A stretch of DNA of 35,844 nucleotides, taken from the NCBI GenBank assembly GCA_018334875.1, contig JAGXLC010000008.1, forward strand, positions 1 to 35,844, read 5' to 3'. Position numbers and translations under genes: made by a program. The DNA comes from Bacteroidales bacterium. GTDB lineage: Bacteria; Bacteroidota; Bacteroidia; Bacteroidales; UBA12077. The notes beneath the pieces were generated by a model, which saw only the letters and a program-made list of their open reading frames with translations, was not told where the DNA came from and ran no database searches. Below are positions 30,124-35,844 of the stretch, piece by piece. Within the stretch, counting starts at the first letter, position 1, and every line of letters starts with the position of its first letter.

Positions 30124-31971
30124 TTATTTAAAAAGCTTTTCGATTTCTTCAGTTTTGATAAAAGAGATCACCTTTTGTCCATCTGGCGTATAGTTTGGAG
30201 CAGAACAGGCAAATAATCTATCCAGAAGCTCTCTCATTTCCTCTTGTTCGAGAACCCTGCCATATTGAATGGCGGTGGCCCCGGCCAGGCTCAGGGCAAT
30301 TCTTTCAAGCAAACTTTCCCCGAAATTTTTATTATCTCCATATTGTTCCAGCAAAGATTCCACCACTTCAGCAGGATTGACAATATCCGATTCTGCAGGT
30401 ATACCCCTTACTTCAACTACATTGGACCCTTTTAATTCCACCTCGATACCAATCTTTTTCACTTCATCTTTTATCTCCTTAAGCAAATTATAATCGGAAT
30501 TGTTCAATTGCACTGCCTCGGGATACAATTGCTTTTGAATGACACCCGATCTATTTTTTTGGGTTTGAACATAATATTCATATAAGATACGCGTATGGGC
30601 CCGGTGCTGATTAATAATCATTAACCCTGACTTAACGGGGGTCAGGATATAACTTCCCTTAAACTGAAAAAACTTTGATGCATCCCGGCTCTCCGGAGGA
30701 GCAGACTCTCCCTTCGCCTCACTTCCGGCCCGGGAAGTCATAGTTATGGTTTTTTGCCCTGGAGGTTGCTCAAAATCGTGGTATAATTTTTCCCAGTTCC
30801 GAAGGTTCTCCTTATCGTTCCAGTTGTTTTTCTTTTCGGTACGACCCGTGGAAGGAGTTGCGTCTTCAAATGGATTATAGTTCGGGTCCACCTGAACAGA
30901 GGGAGGAGATACCTCCCTGTTCTTCATCAGAGGCGGGATGCCTATATTTCCCTGCTGGTCAAAATCAATAGAGGGCACGATATGGTTTTTACCCAACGCT
31001 TCTTTCACTGAAGCATGCAATATTTGCCATACGGCCTGCTGATCCTCAAATTTTACTTCGGTTTTGGTAGGATGAATATTCACGTCCAGGGTATCCGGAT
31101 TCGCTTTCAGATTAATGAAATATGCCGGAAGGACACCCTGGGGAATAATTTTCTCATAGGCATTCATAATGGCCTTATGAAGATAGGGATTCTTCATAAA
31201 CCGGGAATTCACAAAGAAAAACTGCTCATATCCGCGTTTTTTAGCCTTTTCAGGTCGGCCGATATAACCCATAATGCTCACAATACGGGTGTCGGACCGC
31301 ACAGGAATGAGGTTATCCCTCATGTTTTCTCCGAAAACATCTACAATTCTTTTACCAAATTTGGCCGGATTCAGCTTATAAAGAATTACATTGTTATGAA
31401 TCAGGGAGAAAGAAAGATCGGTATGAGACAATGCTACCCTTTTAAACTCCTGAATGATATGATTCAGTTCAGTGGAGTCCTTTTTAAGGAATTTTCTCCT
31501 GGCAGGTACATTATAGAACAGATTTCTGACAATAAAATTGCTGCCATCAGGGCATTGAACCGGTTCCTGGTCAACCACCTGAGAACCCTCTATGCGGATC
31601 CGGGTTCCGATTTCATCTTCCATTCTCTTTGTTTTAAGCTCAACATGAGCAATGGCCGCCACGGAGGCCAGGGCTTCTCCCCTGAAACCCATGGTTTGAA
31701 TAGAAAATAAATCTTCGGCGGCATGAATCTTGGAAGTTGAATGACGTTCAAAAGCAAGCCGGGCATCGGTAGGAGACATTCCAGCTCCATTATCTATAAC
31801 CTGAATGGATGTTTTCCCTGCATCCTTGACTATCACCTTTATTTCAGACGCCCCGGCATCAACGCAGTTTTCCATCAATTCTTTAACTACAGAAGCAGGA
31901 CGTTGAATAACTTCACCAGCCGCAATCTGATTGGCCACCGAATCGGATAATACCTGTATAAGATCTGCCAT
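30124..31971 (-). CDS. mutL: DNA mismatch repair protein MutL
   Basis: MutL links mismatch recognition by MutS to strand removal. The 615-aa protein has a GHKL ATPase: ELMENCVDAGASEIKV (31-46, with Glu and Asn for Mg and ATP), VIDNGAGMS (58-66) and TMGFRGEALASVAAIA. The central part carries FVNSRFMKNPYLHKAI and DVNIHPTKTEVKF. A linker (about 350-440) precedes the C-terminal dimerisation domain. The metal-binding endonuclease motif DQHAxxE found in many MutL proteins reads NQHRAHT here, so endonuclease activity is doubtful. Length and order are normal. Downstream are two rhomboid genes; upstream a small membrane protein is 14 nt away. Confidence 0.96.
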   Translation of the reverse strand: MADLIQVLSDSVANQIAAGEVIQRPASVVKELMENCVDAGASEIKVIVKDAGKTSIQVIDNGAGMSPTDARLAFERHSTSKIHAAEDLFSIQTMGFRGEALASVAAIAHVELKTKRMEDEIGTRIRIEGSQVVDQEPVQCPDGSNFIVRNLFYNVPARRKFLKKDSTELNHIIQEFKRVALSHTDLSFSLIHNNVILYKLNPAKFGKRIVDVFGENMRDNLIPVRSDTRIVSIMGYIGRPEKAKKRGYEQFFFVNSRFMKNPYLHKAIMNAYEKIIPQGVLPAYFINLKANPDTLDVNIHPTKTEVKFEDQQAVWQILHASVKEALGKNHIVPSIDFDQQGNIGIPPLMKNREVSPPSVQVDPNYNPFEDATPSTGRTEKKNNWNDKENLRNWEKLYHDFEQPPGQKTITMTSRAGSEAKGESAPPESRDASKFFQFKGSYILTPVKSGLMIINQHRAHTRILYEYYVQTQKNRSGVIQKQLYPEAVQLNNSDYNLLKEIKDEVKKIGIEVELKGSNVVEVRGIPAESDIVNPAEVVESLLEQYGDNKNFGESLLERIALSLAGATAIQYGRVLEQEEMRELLDRLFACSAPNYTPDGQKVISFIKTEEIEKLFK

Positions 31972-31985
31972 TTAACGCTGGTTTC

Positions 31986-32270
31986 TCAGATCCGCAAAAG
32001 CATATAAGTGAGAAATATCAAAAACGCCAGAACAACTAACATAATTGTAGTAGAAGTTCTTTTCCGTTTTTTGTTGACTATCTTAAGATGCCGGCGCATC
32101 TCACCCTTAATATGGGGAATATACATATCTTTGCCTCCATCTTCTTCAAGTCCCAGTTCACGGTCTATCCGACGCTTTCTTCTTTCCAGCTCCTCTTTTC
32201 TCTCATCATAAAATCGGGGCTGATAATTATATCCTCTGCCTCTCGGCAGATAAAAAAATCTTATGGGCAT
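31986..32270 (-). CDS. Small basic membrane protein, unknown, upstream of mutL
   Basis: From the ATG at 32270 the protein is 94 aa: MPIRFFYLPRGRGYNYQPRF, then a basic, helical stretch (ERRKRRIDRELGLEE, about 29-43), and a single membrane segment at the C-terminus (TTIMLVVLAFLIFLTYMLL), so it is tail-anchored. An ATG at 32291 is also in frame, but a -7 promoter element at 32289-32296 would lie over it, which supports the internal start. It precedes mutL by 14 nt and is probably the first gene of that operon. The function is not known; similar small proteins precede mutL or rhomboid genes in related genomes as far as I recall. Confidence 0.7.
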   Translation of the reverse strand: MPIRFFYLPRGRGYNYQPRFYDERKEELERRKRRIDRELGLEEDGGKDMYIPHIKGEMRRHLKIVNKKRKRTSTTIMLVVLAFLIFLTYMLLRI

Positions 32271-32288
32271 AACTGAAAACTTTAACGT

Positions 32289-32296
32289 CAAAGGTA
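32289..32296 (-). promoter_or_regulatory. Candidate -7 element of the mutL operon
   Basis: TACCTTTG on the minus strand matches TAnnTTTG. Transcription would start near 32282, giving a leader of about 12 nt to the ATG at 32270. No clear -33 element was found. Confidence 0.5.
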
Positions 32297-32387
32297 TTCA
32301 ATATTTTTCAAAATTAAATACGCATTTCATCATTTAATTATTGTTCAGGGTATTATTTTAATAAATAAGAGGATATCCAAAAGTCTT

Positions 32388-32417
32388 TAACCCGAATTAT
32401 TCACAAATAATTCTGAC
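32388..32417 (-). repeat. Element F, copy 2
   Basis: TAACCCGAATTATTCACAAATAATTCTGAC contains the palindrome GAATTATT-CACA-AATAATTC and matches 28208-28237 with few changes. Confidence 0.65.
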
Positions 32418-32470
32418 TTTTATAAATGTTCATCCCCTGGTATCTCTTTATGAGTTATTTTGTAATCCTT

Positions 32471-32560
32471 TAGGCGCTTAAAGCGCAACTTGAACCAACA
32501 TGTTGTTCAAATTTGATCTCTACATTGATTCTTCCGAGAAGCGCTTTTTTTCAGGCCTGT
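32471..32560 (-). repeat. Element C, copy 3 (reverse, diverged)
   Basis: TAGGCGCTTAAAGCGCAACTTGAACCAACATG.. is the reverse complement of element C. It is less similar than the two copies near 22 kb, with changes in the TTGATCTC..CATTGATTC region and an end that is not sharp. Confidence 0.8.
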
Positions 32561-32573
32561 CCTGAAAAAACGT

Positions 32574-32630
32574 AGTACCTTACCGGTCAAATTCTTGCAT
32601 TTTTTGGCAAAACTTGCCCGGTAAGGTACT
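32574..32630 (-). repeat. Element D, copy 2 (57-bp hairpin)
   Basis: AGTACCTTACCGG at 32574-32586 and CCGGTAAGGTACT at 32618-32630 are perfect complements of 13 bp; the next base mismatches, then CAA pairs with TTG. Confidence 0.85.
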
Positions 32631-32633
32631 GTG

Positions 32634-32717
32634 GCAAAATTTATGAGGCAATTTTCAAAGATAAAAATAATTAAAAAAGATCATGACCTTTATATAATTT
32701 TGCCTCATAAATTTTGC
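32634..32717 (-). repeat. Element B, copy 2 (84-bp hairpin)
   Basis: GCAAAATTTATGAGGCA at 32634-32650 and TGCCTCATAAATTTTGC at 32701-32717 are perfect 17-bp inverted repeats. The middle matches 8278-8327 in reverse. Confidence 0.88.
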
Positions 32718-32720
32718 TTG

Positions 32721-32798
32721 CTAATTTGGACAAGCCAAAACGGAAACACATTAAATTTCTTCAAAGTATCCTGTTTGGTTTTGGCTTGTCCAAATTAG
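32721..32798 (-). repeat. Element A, copy 4 (reverse)
   Basis: The 78-bp palindromic repeat with intact 21-bp arms, in reverse orientation relative to the other three copies. It is followed by the 3' end of the RND gene after about 100 bp. A frame crossing it gives a peptide that only reflects the repeat. Confidence 0.9.
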
Positions 32799-32899
32799 GG
32801 TTTAACAATGCAATTGAACCACAAACGCGCTCAAAGGATTTCTCAAAGAACACCAGGGACTATTTGGAAAGCCTCTTATTCCGGCAGAAGATAGTAAAA

Positions 32900-35844
32900 T
32901 TACTGATCCGAAACATCAGCTACTTTGTGTTCCATATTAAAAAGCTTGAGCAATCGTTTTTGAATAACAATTGAGATGCGATACATCACGGGTACAATAA
33001 CCAAAGTAAGGAAAGTTGCAAAAGTAAGGCCAAATATTACGGTCCAGGAGATCGGGCCCCAGAACTTGGCCATATTGCCCCCAAAATATATTTGTGGATC
33101 GAACTCACTCAACAGCGTTCCAAAATTCATATTCAACCCGATGGCCAGGGGTAAAAGTCCGAGGATAGTAGTGATCGCTGTAAGCAATACCGGCCGGAGG
33201 CGGGTTTTACCACCCTGCACCACACATTCGGTTGCCTCTTCGGAAGGAAGATAAGACCCCTCTTCCAGACCCAATTCCTTTCGCTTTCTCTTTTTCAGCA
33301 ATTCAATATAATCAACCAGTACAATGGCATTGTTCACAACAATTCCTGCAAGGGAAACAACACCGATACCCGTCATCACCACCACAATATCCATATTAAA
33401 AACGCCAATACCCAGAAAGACACCGATTGTGCTGAATATAACGCTGGATATGATGATCAATGGCTTAACCAATGAATTGAACTGAGTAACCAGAATGATC
33501 ATTATAAGCACTGCGGCAATAATCAGGGCCCGGATCAGAAAATCCGTGGATTCTCTCTGTTCTTCCTGTTCCCCTGTAAACTCATAATTATACCCTTCAG
33601 GCATATCATAGTTTTCCAAAATGGTTGCTAACTGGTTGTTGATCTCAGTGGCATTATAGCCCTCCATTACATTTGAATACAAGGTGATCACCCGGTCCAT
33701 ATCTTTTCGTTTAACAGCACCATATGTGGTACTGTATTCTACATCAGCCACCGATGAGATGGGTATATTCACGACTTCACCATTGTTACGCAGGGTCAGT
33801 TTTTGGTTCATCAGGGTGGAGAGATCATACCGCTGCGGTTCCTGCATCCTGAGTTGTATGGGATACTCATCCTCTCCCACCTTAAAATCGGAAATGTCTC
33901 TTCCGAAAAGTGAGGTTCTGATCTGATTGGCTATTTGCATGGTAGACAAGCCAAAGCGTCTGGCTTTTTCCCTGTCGATATTGACGAGCACCTCGGGCTT
34001 TCCTACATCCAGATCCATTTTCAGTCCCTCAATACCAGGCAGGTTGGCCCGTTCAATCCTTTGCCTTATAGAATCAGTTAACTGGATCAGGCGGTTAAAA
34101 TCCTGGCCGCTGATCTCAAGATTAATGGCATTACCGGCTGGTGGTCCCATCCGGTTTTTTTCAATGGATATCTGAGCACCCGGATATTCACCAATAAGCC
34201 GATCGCTCAAACCTGCCATAATATTAGAGGTATTAACTCCTTGCCTGAACTCATAATCTATAAAAGAAACGGTGGTAAGCCCGATGTTGGATGTACCGCC
34301 GGCAGAAATGCCTTCTCCGGCTCCGCTACCTACGGTTGTAAGCACCGATTCAACAATCTTACTATGAGGCTCAAGATATTCGATGATATCTTCTTCCACA
34401 ATATGCATTACAGAATCCGTGGCCTGAATATCCGTTCCTACAGGAAGTTCGGCCCTTACATTGATATAGTCAGGCTCATTATCAGGAAAGAACAATATGT
34501 TGGGCTGACGCAGACCTAAAAATATAAGGACCAAAATCAAGGCAAAGAAGGTACCGGCAAAAAATTTAACCGGATTCTTTTTATGAAGGGCAAATTGCAA
34601 CAATTTTAAATAAACGTTTTCCAGCCTGGCCAGGAAGACATTCTGAAATAAATACTGAGCCCTGTGAAAAAAAAGCGCATTTAAAAATACAATAAGTACG
34701 ATGATCATTAAGATATTGGCAATGGAATATACTCCAACCAGGTAAAATAGTCCGGATATAATCGCCATAACGGCAACGATACGGTAATTTTTTCGCTTAT
34801 CAATTTTACCGTCATTCTTCATCTTCCCGTACTTAATGAAAGTAGCTGCAAGCACGGGTATGATAACCAGGGCTACAAACAGCGAGGAAGTGAGTACGAT
34901 GATCAAGGTGATGGGCAGATTTTTCATGAATTCCCCTGTTATTCCGCCCCAGAAGGCCAGGGGAAGAAAAGCTGAAAGGGTGGTAACGGTAGAGGTGATG
35001 ATGGGCAAGGCAATTTCCCCAACGGCCTGTCGTGCACCTTTGTAAGGCTCATACCCGTGGTCATGGACAAACCGGTAGATATTCTCTACAACTACAATGG
35101 CATTGTCCACTAAAAGTCCTAGCGCAAGGATCAGGGAAAAGAGCACGATCATGTTGATCCTGCCCTCGAGCAACGTCAATACAATAAATGAAAGGAACAT
35201 GGACATGGGAATAGCAGTACCCACAAACAAAGCATTTTTGGTGCCAAGAAAATAATAGAGCACCAGTACCACAAAGATAACCCCCAGGATGATCGAATTT
35301 TCCAGGTTATTCAACTGATTCCGGATCATATCACTCTGATCGTTGGTAAGGGTGATTTTTAAATCTTCGGGTACCTGATGCTCTTCCCTTGCGCGATCCA
35401 AAATATTAAATATCTGATCGGTAGCGGCCAGCAAGTTTTCTCCGCTTTTTTTAATGACCTGTAGACTCACAACGGGATTCTGGTCGAGTCTTGTATAGCT
35501 GTCGGGATAAGCATATCCCATACGCACATCAGCTAAATCTTTCAGATAAACCAATTTATCATCGTCGTCTTTAACTATAATATTCCGGAGCTCGGCTACA
35601 TCTTCAAACTCGCCTATCGTACGTATTGAACGTTTGCTTCTGCTGAATCTGAGTTCTCCTCCGGGCATGGTAACATTTTCATTCTGGATGGCCGTTTGTA
35701 TATCCCGAAAAGTAAAACCGGTAGCCTCCATCTTATAAGGATCCACATCTACTTTAACCTCCTTCTCATTCACCCCCTGAATGTCTACACTGGAAATCTG
35801 GCTGATCTCTTCAATTTCATCCTCGAAGTATTCACCATATTCAT
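32900..35844 (-). CDS. RND family efflux transporter, inner-membrane subunit (5' end missing)
   Basis: AcrB/MexB-type RND pumps move substrates out using the proton gradient, as trimers with a periplasmic adaptor and outer-membrane channel. Some 980 residues are visible; the frame runs off the right edge (first codons read EYGEYFEDEIEEISQ), so roughly the first 150 residues are missing. Seen in order are the first porter domain, a TM block with LALGLLVDNAIVVVENIYRF, the second porter domain (ENRMGPPAGNAINLEISG), and a final TM block with GVVSLAGIVVNNAIVLVDYIELLKKR. In TM4 the usual Asp-Asp of AcrB is Asp-Asn. A large insertion at about 315-400 contains extra hydrophobic segments. The adaptor gene is not in the window. 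Confidence 0.93.
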   Translation of the reverse strand, partial: EYGEYFEDEIEEISQISSVDIQGVNEKEVKVDVDPYKMEATGFTFRDIQTAIQNENVTMPGGELRFSRSKRSIRTIGEFEDVAELRNIIVKDDDDKLVYLKDLADVRMGYAYPDSYTRLDQNPVVSLQVIKKSGENLLAATDQIFNILDRAREEHQVPEDLKITLTNDQSDMIRNQLNNLENSIILGVIFVVLVLYYFLGTKNALFVGTAIPMSMFLSFIVLTLLEGRINMIVLFSLILALGLLVDNAIVVVENIYRFVHDHGYEPYKGARQAVGEIALPIITSTVTTLSAFLPLAFWGGITGEFMKNLPITLIIVLTSSLFVALVIIPVLAATFIKYGKMKNDGKIDKRKNYRIVAVMAIISGLFYLVGVYSIANILMIIVLIVFLNALFFHRAQYLFQNVFLARLENVYLKLLQFALHKKNPVKFFAGTFFALILVLIFLGLRQPNILFFPDNEPDYINVRAELPVGTDIQATDSVMHIVEEDIIEYLEPHSKIVESVLTTVGSGAGEGISAGGTSNIGLTTVSFIDYEFRQGVNTSNIMAGLSDRLIGEYPGAQISIEKNRMGPPAGNAINLEISGQDFNRLIQLTDSIRQRIERANLPGIEGLKMDLDVGKPEVLVNIDREKARRFGLSTMQIANQIRTSLFGRDISDFKVGEDEYPIQLRMQEPQRYDLSTLMNQKLTLRNNGEVVNIPISSVADVEYSTTYGAVKRKDMDRVITLYSNVMEGYNATEINNQLATILENYDMPEGYNYEFTGEQEEQRESTDFLIRALIIAAVLIMIILVTQFNSLVKPLIIISSVIFSTIGVFLGIGVFNMDIVVVMTGIGVVSLAGIVVNNAIVLVDYIELLKKRKRKELGLEEGSYLPSEEATECVVQGGKTRLRPVLLTAITTILGLLPLAIGLNMNFGTLLSEFDPQIYFGGNMAKFWGPISWTVIFGLTFATFLTLVIVPVMYRISIVIQKRLLKLFNMEHKVADVSDQ

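Noticed and set aside
32714-32974. Small + strand gene between the repeats and the RND gene
   Set aside because: It starts in elements B and A and runs antisense into the RND coding end. No independent evidence.

Overview
The window reads as chromosomal DNA of a Bacteroidota bacterium, probably a free-living or anaerobic member of the Bacteroidales/Marinilabiliales type (order not resolvable from sequence alone). Evidence: gliding/type IX secretion genes (gldH, sprE/porW, porX), Bacteroidota-style -7 promoter elements (TAnnTTTG) before several genes, few Shine-Dalgarno sequences, a RicT-GldH-TrmB gene order, and lipoproteins with Bacteroidota-type signal peptides. No phage, IS transposase, CRISPR array, tRNA or rRNA was recognised.

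Layout. Positions 1-1061 hold no convincing gene: a 220-bp repeat (element E) is followed by a strictly phased array of 13 dyad-symmetric sites spaced exactly 42 bp apart. 1062-5010 is an accessory stretch: an unknown helical protein, a lipoprotein, a BrnT/BrnA toxin-antitoxin pair, an Rrf2-family regulator with three cysteines, and a small membrane protein. 5285-8375 carries ferritin, RNase HII and a divergent phosphoglycerate kinase. 8376-12271 is a + strand block holB, ricT, gldH, trmB and an alkyltransferase-like gene, the last four overlapping. 12430-13824 holds two Fe-S assembly factors (mrp, nifU-like). 14058-20074 holds sprE/porW, porX, tsaE and alanine dehydrogenase. 20213-21688 is a tandem pair of tonB paralogues. 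22562-25134 is a minus-strand dapD-heptosyltransferase-GT2 operon. 25314-27039 holds a carboxypeptidase-like-domain protein overlapping a threonine/serine dehydratase. 27043-32270 is a minus-strand run: small membrane protein, mutL, two rhomboid proteases and an EEP-family phosphatase/nuclease. 32900-35844 is the 3' part of an RND transporter gene running off the window.

The genes are mostly ordinary core genes. The unusual content lies between them. Five families of short structured repeats (called A, B, C, D and E here) fill the intergenic gaps at 1-222, 8181-8340, 12290-12365, 13914-13990, 21760-22566 and 32471-32798. They are perfect or near-perfect hairpins that combine as modules (A-B, D-C, and the full chain A-B-D-C). 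Element E has two hairpins whose stems change in sequence but keep pairing between copies. With the 42-bp phased array, these are the best candidates for undescribed biology here. The functional theme among the genes is cell-envelope export: GldH, SprE/PorW and PorX serve type IX secretion/gliding, TonB energises outer-membrane transport, and the glycosyltransferases build surface polysaccharide.
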